From positions 124,001 through 188,000 of the forward strand of contig NZ_BMVE01000013.1 of assembly GCF_014650555.1 (NCBI RefSeq): a stretch of 64,000 bases of DNA, written 5' to 3'. Positions within the stretch are counted from its first letter, which is position 1. The number at the start of each line of letters is the position of its first letter. The notes below the pieces were generated by a model. The model was not told the DNA's origin. It worked only from the letters and a program-made list of their open reading frames with translations, and searched no databases. Below, piece by piece: positions 43,887 to 52,406 of this stretch. The position numbers and the translations under genes are program-made. The DNA is from Streptomyces goshikiensis. Its GTDB lineage: Bacteria > Actinomycetota > Actinomycetes > Streptomycetales > Streptomycetaceae.

Positions 43887-46322
43887 TCAGGCCGGTACGG
43901 AGGCATCCGCCACGGCGGCGCCCGCCCCGGCACCGGCCGCCACCACCGGGAGGCCGTCGCCCCCGCGCGGCCGCCGTCGCCGCCGTAGCGCGCCCCAGGC
44001 GGTGAGCCCGGCGGGCACCAGCAGGGCCGCCCCCGCGATCGCCGCGCCCGGGAGCAGGCCCGGCGGCCGGAACGAGCAGTCGACGGTGGTGGTGCGGCCG
44101 TCCAGGGGGACGGCCACCAGGCCCAGGTGGGCGGAGGCCGGGCGGCCGTTGCAGGTCCAGCCGGCGATCGCGGGGGAGGAGAGCACCGCGGTGCCCTTCG
44201 TGCCCGGCGCCACCGTGGCCCGGATGCCCGAGGAGCCGACCTCGATGCCGGTCGCCGCCGTGGCGCGCAGCCGGGCCGTCGCCTCCGCCAGCCTCGCCCG
44301 GTCCAGGCAGGCCAGGGTCCAGCGCGGCGGCGGGGCCGAGTCGAACCGCAGCGCCGAGGCCGCCCCCCGGGACACGCCGAGCCGCTGGACGGCGGCCCGG
44401 TTGCGCGGCGCGTTGCCGTCCAGGCGGAAGCCGGGGCCGCCGGTGAGGCGGGCGTACGCGTTGTACTCCGGGGCCCACAGGTAGGCCTCGGTGCCCTCGC
44501 GGCAGACCCCGGGCGCGACCGGGTCCTCGTACACCCTCGCGCCCAGCAGGAGTTCCTGGTTGTGGAACGGCGCGTCCTCGGCGTAGGAGGGTTCCGGGCC
44601 CGGCGGCCGCGTCGTGATCAGCGGCGGGACCTCGGCCCGCGCGACCGTGCCGTCGGGCGTCAGCCGGGCGCCGACCGCGAAGACGGCGTCCGTGACCGGG
44701 TTGTCGATGCTCTGGACGTTGCGCCCGCGCGAGGTCCAGCCCGCGCCGAGCGCCACCATCGTGCGCGTGAACACCTCCGGGGTGTGGCTGCTGTAGTAGG
44801 CGCCGCCCTCGCCGCCCAGCAGCATCGGGTCGTTGCCGGTCAGCGCCGGCCGGCTCGGGTCGGTCCGGTACGCGGGCCAGCCCTCGGCCCCCGCGAGGGC
44901 CCCGGCGCGCGCGCTGTGCTCCGCGCCCCAGGAGGGGTAGTCGTCCAGGCCGCCCAGCTTGCCCCGCATGCCCCACGCCGTGGTCGCCGCGCCCTGACCG
45001 ATCAGCACCAGGGCCAGCAGCCCCGCCGCCGGGAGCACCAGCCGGCGGTGCCCCAGTGCCCACCAGGCCCCGGCCGCGATCAGCAGACCGCCGCCGAACA
45101 GCCCGTAGGCCCAGCCGCCCACCAGCTCGCTGCCGCTCGCCCACAGCGCCACCGCCACCAGCACGCCGGCGCCCGCCGCCAGCGCCCGCGGCCCCGGCAG
45201 CCCCGCCGCCAGCCCGGTCCACGCGGCGATCACCACGATCCCGGCGAGGACGAAGGTCTGCCGGTACGGGCTCCCGTTCGGGGTCGCGAACACGTGCCAG
45301 GCCAGGTGCGTCGGCGTCCACTGGAACGAGACCAGCACGGCCGCCGCCAGCCCCGCCCACCACAGCCGCACCCGCCGGGGCACCGCCCGGTGGAACGGCA
45401 GCGCCGCGAGCAGCAGCAGCGTCCCCGTCCCCACGAAGACCGCCGGGGAGGAGAAGGAGTACGTCGCCGGCAGCAGCCGGGCGAAGGTGTCCGCCCACGA
45501 CACCGGCTGGAACTCCCGCACCAGCCCCGGATACGCCTGCCCGGAGCTGATGAAGAGGGGGACGAGGACGGGCGAGGCCAGCGCGATGCCCAGCAGCGTG
45601 GTCCCCGCCGCCCGGCCGACCACCCGCAGCCGCTCCCGCACGCCCTCCCGGGTCAGCACCACCCGTACCACCAGCACCAGCGCCGCACCCAGCGTCGCCA
45701 TGTACGCCGTATAGAAGTTGGCCGTCCAGCAGAGGCAGACGAGCAGCGCCCCCACCACGGGCCGGCGGCCCCGCAGCGCCCATTCCCCCGTCAGGCACAG
45801 CACCGGGAAGGCGATCAGCCCGTCCAGCCACATCGGGTTGTACGAGGCCTCGATCACCGACCAGCCGCACAGCGCGTACGAGGCCGCCAGCAGCCCCGCC
45901 GCCCACCACGGCCCGCGCCGCACCGTCCGCAGCAGCCAGGCCATCGCCGCCGCCGCGGCCGCCATCTTCAGCACCGTGACGACGTACACCGCGAGGTCGA
46001 TGTCCTCGCGCGGGAAGAGCCCCACGAGCGGTGCGAAGGGGCTCGTCAGGTACGTCCCGAAATCGGGCAGGAAGCTGGTGCCGTAGCCGGACTGCCAGTT
46101 GAACAGCAGGCCGCCCCGGGCGCGCCCGTGGAGCAGGTCCCACAGGTGCGCGTGGAACGGTACGAACTGATTGCCGAGGTCGTTGATGCTGCGATGGCGC
46201 GGCCCGTACGGGAAGACGCCCGCGACGGCGTCTCCGGTACACACGGCCGCGGCCGTGAGCAGGGCGGCGAGCGCCGAGCCGAACAGGCTGTGGCGCCGCG
46301 GGGAGGGATGCGGAGTCGACAT
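43887..46322 (-). CDS. YfhO-family multi-pass membrane protein
   Basis: The 811-residue protein has a long N-terminal membrane part with roughly a dozen hydrophobic segments (about 1-450). It carries the YfhO landmarks LGNQFVPFHAHLWDLLHG and FNWQSGYGTSFLPDFGTYLTSPF. An extracytoplasmic domain (about 470-740) follows, then a final helix near 750-775 and an Arg-rich cytoplasmic end. YfhO-type proteins are GT-C-like and implicated in glycosylating teichoic acids in firmicutes; the role in Streptomyces is not established. The ATG at 46322 gives a basic N-terminus before the first helix. It is divergent from the SurA-like lipoprotein. Confidence 0.85.
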   Translation of the reverse strand: MSTPHPSPRRHSLFGSALAALLTAAAVCTGDAVAGVFPYGPRHRSINDLGNQFVPFHAHLWDLLHGRARGGLLFNWQSGYGTSFLPDFGTYLTSPFAPLVGLFPREDIDLAVYVVTVLKMAAAAAAMAWLLRTVRRGPWWAAGLLAASYALCGWSVIEASYNPMWLDGLIAFPVLCLTGEWALRGRRPVVGALLVCLCWTANFYTAYMATLGAALVLVVRVVLTREGVRERLRVVGRAAGTTLLGIALASPVLVPLFISSGQAYPGLVREFQPVSWADTFARLLPATYSFSSPAVFVGTGTLLLLAALPFHRAVPRRVRLWWAGLAAAVLVSFQWTPTHLAWHVFATPNGSPYRQTFVLAGIVVIAAWTGLAAGLPGPRALAAGAGVLVAVALWASGSELVGGWAYGLFGGGLLIAAGAWWALGHRRLVLPAAGLLALVLIGQGAATTAWGMRGKLGGLDDYPSWGAEHSARAGALAGAEGWPAYRTDPSRPALTGNDPMLLGGEGGAYYSSHTPEVFTRTMVALGAGWTSRGRNVQSIDNPVTDAVFAVGARLTPDGTVARAEVPPLITTRPPGPEPSYAEDAPFHNQELLLGARVYEDPVAPGVCREGTEAYLWAPEYNAYARLTGGPGFRLDGNAPRNRAAVQRLGVSRGAASALRFDSAPPPRWTLACLDRARLAEATARLRATAATGIEVGSSGIRATVAPGTKGTAVLSSPAIAGWTCNGRPASAHLGLVAVPLDGRTTTVDCSFRPPGLLPGAAIAGAALLVPAGLTAWGALRRRRRPRGGDGLPVVAAGAGAGAAVADASVPA

Positions 46323-46514
46323 GGTGGCCCGACCCTGACAGCGCCGGGCGGACGAAGGGTGGCCGGAGGGTGGCAGGGACACAAACAGCGGCGTACCCCA
46401 ACACCCCGGGAATCGTTGGTCGAAGCGGTGGCTCGGATCCCCCACACTGCATACCATCGATCACCGCACGGCCCTTGTGCACCGACGCACAATCTCCCGG
46501 CCCTGGAGGCTCCT

Positions 46515-47135
46515 TTGCACCGTCGCACTGCGCTCTCCGTCTCCGCCGTCCTGCTCGCGGCGGCCCCTCTGCTGTCCGCCTGCTCCAGTGACCCCCGGCC
46601 CGGCACCGCGGCCGTCGTCGGCGGGCAGCGGATCACCACCTCCGCGCTCCAGGCCCAGGTGAACGACGTCCGCGGCGCGCAGGACCGGTCCGAGCAGAGC
46701 GCCCCCGCCGCGGGCACCGCCCGGCTGGAGCGGATGAAGCTCAACAAGATGATCCAGCTGCGGATCCTGGAGGAGACCGCGAAGGACGCCGGCATCACGG
46801 TCAGCACCCGGGAGATCGAGGACGTCCGCAAGGAGACCACCCAGCAGAGCGGCGGCGCCGCGAAGATGGAACAGCTGGCGCTCGCGCAGCGGCTCCCGGT
46901 CGCGCCGGACCAGATCGACGAGGACATCCGCTTCCAGCTGCTCCTCGGCAAGATCAAGGAGAAGTTCGGGGACGACGCCTTCGTGCCGGCCCTGACCAAG
47001 GCCGCCGGCGCCCTGCACATCGAGGTGAGCCCGCGCTACGGCGGCTGGGACGCCAAGCAGATCGCACTCGGCGAGGCGCAGACCCCCTGGATCACCCAGC
47101 GGACCCGGCCGGAGCAGGCCCCCGCCGGAGCCTGA
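46515..47135 (+). CDS. SurA N-domain lipoprotein (chaperone-like)
   Basis: The 206-residue exported protein starts with TTG, set by GGAGG five bases upstream, and has a signal peptide ending in the lipobox LLSAC (Cys23). The mature part matches the SurA/PrsA N-terminal chaperone domain: VVGGQRITTSALQAQVNDV, LNKMIQLRILEETAKDAGITVSTREIE, and a helical C-terminus. No parvulin isomerase domain follows, so it would hold rather than isomerise clients outside the membrane. It is followed 28 bases later by mazG. Confidence 0.88.
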   Translation: MHRRTALSVSAVLLAAAPLLSACSSDPRPGTAAVVGGQRITTSALQAQVNDVRGAQDRSEQSAPAAGTARLERMKLNKMIQLRILEETAKDAGITVSTREIEDVRKETTQQSGGAAKMEQLALAQRLPVAPDQIDEDIRFQLLLGKIKEKFGDDAFVPALTKAAGALHIEVSPRYGGWDAKQIALGEAQTPWITQRTRPEQAPAGA

Positions 47136-47163
47136 GCCGGCGGCGCGGGGGTAGGTTCGGAGG

Positions 47164-48144
47164 GTGACCGACCACGTACCCGCCGAGCCCACCGGCCGCA
47201 TCGTCCTGCTCACCGCCAGCCACCGGGTGGCGCCCGGACTGCTGTCCTGGCCGGCCTGGCAGACCCTGCGCGCGGCGGACCGGGTGCTGTGCGCCGACCC
47301 GGAGCACCCGCAGCTGCCCTACCTGCGGGAGGCCGGAGTCGAGGTCGCGCAGGAGGTCCCCGACGCGCAGGGCCTGGTCGAGGCCTGCGCGGGCGGCCGC
47401 ACCGTCGTGGTCATCCCGGGCGGCGAGGGCGACCAGCGGCTCACCGACGGGCTGGCCCGGCTGGCCGGCTCCGGCCGGGTCGCGATGCCCGGCCTGGAGC
47501 TGCTGCCCGGCTCGTACGACCTGCCGGGCGCCCGGCTGCTCGACCTCGTGCAGGTGATGGACCGGGTCCGCCGGGAGTGCCCCTGGACCTCCCGCCAGAC
47601 CCACGAGGGGCTGGTGAAGTACGCCATCGAGGAGGCGTACGAGCTGGTCGAGGCGATCGAGGACGGCGACCGGGAGGAACTGCGCGAGGAACTCGGCGAC
47701 GTACTGCTCCAGGTGGTCTTCCACGCGCGCATCGCCGAGGAACACGCCGAGGAGCCCTTCTCCGTCGACGACGTGGCCGGCAGCCTGGTCGAGAAGCTGA
47801 TCCACCGCCACCCGCACGTCTTCGGGGACGCCGAGGCCCTGACCCCGGAGGACGTCAGCGCGCACTGGCAGCGCACCAAGGCCGTCGAGAAGCAGCGGGA
47901 GTCGGTCACCGACGGCATCCCGCTGGGCCAGCCCGGCCTCGCGCTCGCGGCCAAGCTCGCCGGCCGGGCGCGCGCGGGCGCGCTGGCGGTGGAGCTGCCC
48001 CGCGGCGAGGGCATCGGGTACGAACTGCTGGAGCTGGCGGCGCGCGCCGAGGAGGCGGGCGTCGACCCCGAGGCGGCGCTGCGCGCGGCGGCCCGCGCCT
48101 ACCGGGACGCGATCCGCGCCGCCGAGGGCGTCGCGACCCCTTAG
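47164..48144 (+). CDS. mazG: Nucleoside triphosphate pyrophosphohydrolase MazG
   Basis: The 326-residue enzyme hydrolyses (d)NTPs to monophosphates and pyrophosphate, a sanitising role. The MazG domain (about 125-240) has the metal-binding acidic residues in KYAIEEAYELVEAI and EELREELGDVLLQVVFHARIAEE, preceded by CPWTSRQTHEGL. The N-terminal 110 residues (LLTASHRVAPGLLSWPAW...) look like a degenerate tetrapyrrole-methylase fold, as in YabN-type fusions. A -10-like TAGGTT (47152-47157) sits 6 bases before the GTG, suggesting a leaderless transcript. The stop overlaps the convergent flavohaemoprotein by four bases. Confidence 0.93.
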   Translation: MTDHVPAEPTGRIVLLTASHRVAPGLLSWPAWQTLRAADRVLCADPEHPQLPYLREAGVEVAQEVPDAQGLVEACAGGRTVVVIPGGEGDQRLTDGLARLAGSGRVAMPGLELLPGSYDLPGARLLDLVQVMDRVRRECPWTSRQTHEGLVKYAIEEAYELVEAIEDGDREELREELGDVLLQVVFHARIAEEHAEEPFSVDDVAGSLVEKLIHRHPHVFGDAEALTPEDVSAHWQRTKAVEKQRESVTDGIPLGQPGLALAAKLAGRARAGALAVELPRGEGIGYELLELAARAEEAGVDPEAALRAAARAYRDAIRAAEGVATP

Positions 48145-49373
48145 GGCCTGTCCTCCTCGCGGGCGCGCGGCGCGCGGGCCGAGGGGTTGTGCCAGTGCGG
48201 GGCCGGCCGGTTCAGGAACCATTCGCCGAACCCCAGCGGGCGGCCGCCCGGGCCGTGGCCCCGGCCGCCGAGGGGCAGGGAGTCGTGGAAGACGCGGCCG
48301 GGCCGCGCCCCGAGTTCCGCGAGGACGTACGCGGTCTCCTCGACGAACTGCGGCGGACCGCTGAGGTAGACGTCCCGCTCGGGCCACAGCGCCCGGTTGC
48401 CGAGCGCGGTCGTCAGCCGGTCGGTGGCCTGGTTGCGGTGCTGCCCGGGCGCGGGCGTGATGTAGGTGACGCCGAGCCAGCGGAACGCGGCGGCGTACCG
48501 GTCGATGAGCGGCCGGTCGTAGAGGTGCGCGGCGTCCCGGGCGACCACGAAGAGCCGGACGTCCTGATCGGGGGGATGCCCGGCCAGTTCCTCCAGGATG
48601 GCCCGGATCGGCGCCCAGCCCGTCCCGGCGGCGATGAGGCTGACGGGGCGGTCGGTGCGGCGGAACGTGAGCTGCCCGCCGGCCGCGCCGAGCCGCAGCA
48701 TCTCGCCGGGGCGCACGTCGCGGACCAGGGCGGTGCTGAGCAGGCCCCCCTCGATCCGGCTGACGTGCAGGTCGAGGGTGTGGTCGGGGCGGGGCGCGTT
48801 GCCGAGGGAGTACGTCCGCCAGACACCGGGGACGCGCTCGCTGCTCACGCTCACGTACTGCCCCGGCAGGTGGGGGAGCGGGAGGTGCGGCCGCAGGGTG
48901 AGGACGCCGATGTCCCGCCCGTACTGGAGGTGGCGCACGACCTCCGCGTCCCACCAGGGCGGGTCCTCGCTCGATCCGGCGCCCTCGGTCATGGTGTCGG
49001 CGATCACCTGGTAGGCCTCTGACCAGGCCTTCTCCACCTCCGGGGTCCACGCCTCGCCGGAGGTCCGGGCGAGGGCGGCCAGCAGGCTGGCGCCGACGGC
49101 CGCGTAGTGCTCGGGCCCGGCGAGGAACTTGCGGTGGTCGCGGCCGAGCTCGCGGAGATAGGGGAGGAGGGTCTCGTCGTCGAGGTGGGCGATGACGTGG
49201 GTGAGCGCGGCGAACAGCCGGTCCCGCTGGCGTTCCATCTCCTGCGCGGAGGCCGGGAAGAGTTCGCGGATCCCGGGGTTGTGCCAGAAGAGGTGGGAGT
49301 AGAAGAACTTGACCGCGTGCTCGGCCCGTCTCTCCACCACCGCGAAGCTGCTTTTCAAGATCCTCACATCCAC
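48141..49373 (-). CDS. Flavohaemoprotein-like globin-reductase
   Basis: The 410-residue protein fuses a globin domain (about 1-135, SSFAVVERRAEHAVKFFYSHLFWHNPGIRELF, cited as landmarks FFYSHLFWHNP and LGRDHRKF with the proximal His) to an FAD/NAD(P)H reductase. The reductase shows the FAD motif RTYSLGN, the NAD-site AGTGWAPIRAIL and the terminal SGPPQFVEE. Flavohaemoproteins detoxify nitric oxide in the cytoplasm. The C-terminus extends about 60 residues beyond the usual end with an Arg/Pro/His-rich tail. The start at GTG 49373 lacks a clear ribosome binding site; GTG 49367 is an alternative. It is divergent from the P450 gene. Confidence 0.88.
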   Translation of the reverse strand: MDVRILKSSFAVVERRAEHAVKFFYSHLFWHNPGIRELFPASAQEMERQRDRLFAALTHVIAHLDDETLLPYLRELGRDHRKFLAGPEHYAAVGASLLAALARTSGEAWTPEVEKAWSEAYQVIADTMTEGAGSSEDPPWWDAEVVRHLQYGRDIGVLTLRPHLPLPHLPGQYVSVSSERVPGVWRTYSLGNAPRPDHTLDLHVSRIEGGLLSTALVRDVRPGEMLRLGAAGGQLTFRRTDRPVSLIAAGTGWAPIRAILEELAGHPPDQDVRLFVVARDAAHLYDRPLIDRYAAAFRWLGVTYITPAPGQHRNQATDRLTTALGNRALWPERDVYLSGPPQFVEETAYVLAELGARPGRVFHDSLPLGGRGHGPGGRPLGFGEWFLNRPAPHWHNPSARAPRAREEDRP

Positions 49374-49488
49374 AAATCCGAAAGTAGGAAGGCCGGACTC
49401 CGCGAGGTCAAGTGATGGCGGATCTACGGACAGCCGCGACGATCCACCTATATGGGATGGCGGGCGGCGCCCGGGATACCGTCTGCGG

Positions 49489-50763
49489 GTGGACGAGCAG
49501 ACCCCCGGAACCCCTTCAGACGCCCCGGCCCCCCAGGGCCCGACCCTCTTCGACTGGGAGTTCGCGACCGACCCCTACCCGGCCTACGCCTGGCTGCGCG
49601 AGCACTCCCCTGTGCACCGCACCAGGCTCCCCAGCGGGGTCGAGGCCTGGCTCGTGACCCGGTACGCCGATGCCCGCCAGGCCCTCGCCGACCAGCGGCT
49701 GAGCAAGAACCCGGCGCACCACGCGGAGCCGGCGCACGCCAAGGGCAAGACCGGGATCCCGGGGGAGCGCAAGGCGGAGCTGATGACGCACCTGCTCAAC
49801 ATCGACCCGCCGGACCACACCCGGCTGCGGCGGCTGGTGTCGAAGGCGTTCACCCCGCGCCGGGTGGCCGAGTTCACCCCGCGGGTGCAGGAGCTGACCG
49901 ACCACCTCATCGACGGGTTCGCGGCGAAGGGCGAGGCGGACCTCATCCACGAGTTCGCCTTCCCGCTCCCCATCTACGCCATCTGCGAGATGCTCGGCGT
50001 ACCGCGCGAGGACCAGGACGACTTCCGTGACTGGGCCGGGATGATGATCCGGCACGGCGGCGGTCCGCGCGGCGGAGTCGCCCGCTCCGTGAAGCAGATG
50101 CGGACCTACCTCGGGGAACTCATCCACCGCAAACGGGATGATCTGGGCAATGACCTCATCTCCGATCTGATCCGGGCAAGTGACCACGGAGACCATCTGA
50201 CGGAGGCCGAGGCCACGGCCATGGCCTTCATCCTGCTGTTCGCCGGGTTCGAGACGACGGTCAACCTCATCGGCAACGGCGTCCACTCCCTCTTCATGAA
50301 CCCGGGCCAGCGCGCGCTCCTCCAGGACTCCCTCGCCGCCGGCGAGAGCGCCCTGCTGGCCACCGGGATCGAGGAACTCCTGCGCTACGACGGGCCGGTG
50401 GAGCTGGCGACGTGGCGGTTCGCCACCGAGCCGCTGACCCTCGGCGGGCAGGAGGTCGCGGCGGGCGACCCGGTCCTCGTGGTCCTCGCGGCCGCCGACC
50501 GCGACCCCGACCGCTTCGCCGACCCGGACACCCTCGACCTCTCCCGCACCGACAACCAGCACCTCGGATACGGGCACGGGATCCACTACTGCCTGGGCGC
50601 TCCGCTCGCGCGACTCGAAGGACAGACCGCGCTTGCGACTTTGCTGACGCGTCTGCCCGACCTGGAACTCGCCATTCCGCCTCAGGAGCTGCGCTGGCGC
50701 GGGGGGTTGATCATGCGTGGCCTGCGCACGCTTCCCGTCCGGTTCACACCCCGAAACACCTGA
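49489..50763 (+). CDS. Cytochrome P450, CYP107 type
   Basis: The 424-residue soluble P450 has the I-helix AGFETT, the K-helix EELLR, and the haem loop GHGIHYCLGAPLAR with Cys368 as axial ligand. Length and motifs fit actinomycete CYP107. In S. coelicolor a CYP107U1 gene sits next to the rpf genes and affects sporulation; the matching position here suggests an orthologue (memory-based). A -10-like TACCGT (49477-49482) lies 6 bases before GTG 49489, suggesting a leaderless transcript. No ferredoxin or reductase gene is adjacent. The substrate is unknown. Confidence 0.92.
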   Translation: MDEQTPGTPSDAPAPQGPTLFDWEFATDPYPAYAWLREHSPVHRTRLPSGVEAWLVTRYADARQALADQRLSKNPAHHAEPAHAKGKTGIPGERKAELMTHLLNIDPPDHTRLRRLVSKAFTPRRVAEFTPRVQELTDHLIDGFAAKGEADLIHEFAFPLPIYAICEMLGVPREDQDDFRDWAGMMIRHGGGPRGGVARSVKQMRTYLGELIHRKRDDLGNDLISDLIRASDHGDHLTEAEATAMAFILLFAGFETTVNLIGNGVHSLFMNPGQRALLQDSLAAGESALLATGIEELLRYDGPVELATWRFATEPLTLGGQEVAAGDPVLVVLAAADRDPDRFADPDTLDLSRTDNQHLGYGHGIHYCLGAPLARLEGQTALATLLTRLPDLELAIPPQELRWRGGLIMRGLRTLPVRFTPRNT

Positions 50764-50865
50764 ACGTCCCCTGACCGGAAGTCAGTCTCAGGCCGGAGTT
50801 GTCACGAGCGTGCTAACGCAGCTAGGTTCTGCCGTTACCCCGCCGTTATGCGAAAGGTGCAGCTC

Positions 50866-51960
50866 ATGCGTTCCGGGAACGGCCGCCACAGACGCCCCCG
50901 CCAGGTGCCCGCCATAGTCGTCACCGCCGGAGTCACAGGCTCCGCGCTGGCACTGCCGCTGCTCGCGGCGACCAATGCGAGCGCCGCGGACGCCTCCACT
51001 TGGGACCAGGTCGCCGAGTGCGAGAGCGGCGGGAGCTGGAGCGCGAACGCCGGCACCGGCGCCTACGGCGGACTCCAGTTCAGCCAGGAGGAGTGGAAGA
51101 ACGCGGGCGGCCTGTCCTACGCCGAGCGCGCCGACCTCGCGAGCCGCTCGCAGCAGATCGCCGTCGCCGAGCGGGTGCTGGCCTCCCAGGGCCCCGAGGC
51201 GTGGCCGCTGTGCGCGAGCCCGGCCGGGCTCACCAAGGACGGCCCGTCGGCGGACGTGAACCCGGGCAACGCCGGCTCGGTCGCCCCGAGCCCGTCCCGC
51301 CCGGACAGCTCGGTGCCCGTCCAGGGCTCCACGCAGTCCAAGGACTACGGCGCGCCGACGCCGGTCCCCGCCCCGGCCGGTTCGCCCACCTTCGGGCTCC
51401 CCGACATCCCGCAGGGCCCCTCGCTCGGACTGCCCGTCATGCCCGACCCGGACCTGCCGTCGACGACTCCGTCGGCCCCCACGACTCCCACCACTCCGGG
51501 CGGCTCGACGACCGACCCCGCCTCGCCCACGACCCCGGGCACCCCGACCACACCGGGGACGCCGACGACCCCGGCCGACCCGAGCACGTCGCCGAGCGCC
51601 CCGTCCGGCTCGACGAACCCGGGCAACCCCACGATCCCGGCGGCCCCGGGTACCCCGGGCGCCACCACCGGCCCCGGCGCCTCCCCGAGCCCCTCCGCCA
51701 CGGCGGACGACGCGGCCGGTGCGGCGGGCGAGGGTGCCGGAAAGCACCGCGGCCCGGCCGCGGTCGAGAACGCGAGCGCTCCTGACGCCGCGTCGGACCC
51801 CACGTACACCGTCAAGGCGGGCGACAGTCTGGCCACGATCGCGACCGCCAAGGGCGTCAAGGGCGGATGGAACGCGTTGTACCAGGCCAACGAGCAGGTC
51901 ATCGGCGGAGACGCGGACCTGATCAAGCCTGGCCAGAATCTGGATCTATCGAAGAAATAG
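50866..51960 (+). CDS. Resuscitation-promoting factor with LysM domain (RpfC position)
   Basis: The 364-residue secreted cell-wall hydrolase has a signal peptide (about 1-42, ending near NASAADA) and an Rpf lysozyme-like domain (about 44-120, TWDQVAECESGGSW with the catalytic Glu, then GAYGGLQFSQEEW). A long Pro/Thr/Ser/Gly linker (about 130-300) follows, then a LysM peptidoglycan-binding domain (YTVKAGDSLATIATAKGV). Rpf proteins cleave peptidoglycan and promote spore germination. ATG 50866 is preferred over ATG 50848 because AAAGG precedes it at proper spacing. It lies upstream of a second rpf gene in the same order as rpfC-rpfA of S. coelicolor. Confidence 0.9.
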   Translation: MRSGNGRHRRPRQVPAIVVTAGVTGSALALPLLAATNASAADASTWDQVAECESGGSWSANAGTGAYGGLQFSQEEWKNAGGLSYAERADLASRSQQIAVAERVLASQGPEAWPLCASPAGLTKDGPSADVNPGNAGSVAPSPSRPDSSVPVQGSTQSKDYGAPTPVPAPAGSPTFGLPDIPQGPSLGLPVMPDPDLPSTTPSAPTTPTTPGGSTTDPASPTTPGTPTTPGTPTTPADPSTSPSAPSGSTNPGNPTIPAAPGTPGATTGPGASPSPSATADDAAGAAGEGAGKHRGPAAVENASAPDAASDPTYTVKAGDSLATIATAKGVKGGWNALYQANEQVIGGDADLIKPGQNLDLSKK

Positions 51961-52116
51961 CGGCACTTCGGACACCCGTAAAGACCTGAATGTCCGTTAT
52001 CTGTAAGTGAGACATGCGTCTCTTCGGGTCAACTGGCGTGTCGAGTCCGCAGCGTTCCGTGAACCCCGCCCTCACCTGCGCAAACACCCCTGCGAAGGGC
52101 GCAAGTAGGGCCCGTT

Positions 52117-52150
52117 TCTCCCCGATGTTGCTCGTTGAACATCGGGGAGA
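52117..52150. repeat. Perfect 13-bp inverted repeat upstream of rpfA
   Basis: TCTCCCCGATGTT and AACATCGGGGAGA flank an 8-base loop. It could be a distant terminator for the upstream rpf gene, part of the leader structure, or a protein-binding site. No T-run follows. Confidence 0.8.
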
Positions 52151-52184
52151 GACCTGTCTACCTTCTGAATCGCTCGCCACCGCG

Positions 52185-52380
52185 GGCCTCTTCGACCGCA
52201 TCGCCGAATCCTGCCGGCGGCCGGGGGGAACAGTCGTCGCGTAAAGCGCCGAAGGCAGGAGCGGGGGAACCAAGGTAGGCGCCGGGAACGGCCGTTGAGA
52301 GACGGTCACGTACCGGCTAGGGGTTAAGTCACACACCACGTGTGGCCGGGCACTCACTCGCCCGAACCCGACAGCTCACC
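52185..52380 (+). promoter_or_regulatory. c-di-AMP (ydaO/yuaA-type) riboswitch controlling rpfA
   Basis: The leader carries the conserved ydaO blocks in order: CGCCGAATCCTGCC near 52202, GGGGGGAACAG near 52224, GCGCCGAAGGCAGGAGCGGG near 52246, GGTAGGCGCC near 52274, CCGGCTAGGGGTTAAG near 52313, and GCCCGAACCCGAC near 52360. In S. coelicolor rpfA is known to be controlled by this class, with c-di-AMP lowering expression. The boundaries are approximate. Confidence 0.9.
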
Positions 52381-52397
52381 TCGTAGGCGTCGGTGAG
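52375..52397 (+). promoter_or_regulatory. Hairpin masking the rpfA ribosome binding site
   Basis: CTCACC (52375-52380) pairs with GGTGAG (52392-52397), which overlaps the GAGGAG ribosome binding site (52395-52400) of the ATG at 52407. It lies at the 3' edge of the aptamer, so ligand binding could influence it. Confidence 0.55.
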
Positions 52398-52406
52398 GAG
52401 AACTCC

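Larger units (their letters stand above)
51961..52406 (+). promoter_or_regulatory. Long leader region of rpfA
   Basis: The 446-base gap contains no gene. It holds a perfect 13-bp hairpin (52117-52150), a c-di-AMP riboswitch (about 52185-52380) and a ribosome-binding-site hairpin (52375-52397). The promoter should lie between the first hairpin and the aptamer or just upstream; it could not be pinned down. Confidence 0.7.

Noticed and set aside
46477..46662. Short plus-strand frame starting at a GTG before the SurA-like gene
   Set aside because: It overlaps the lipoprotein signal peptide in another frame and lacks a ribosome binding site; the TTG frame gives a clean lipobox.
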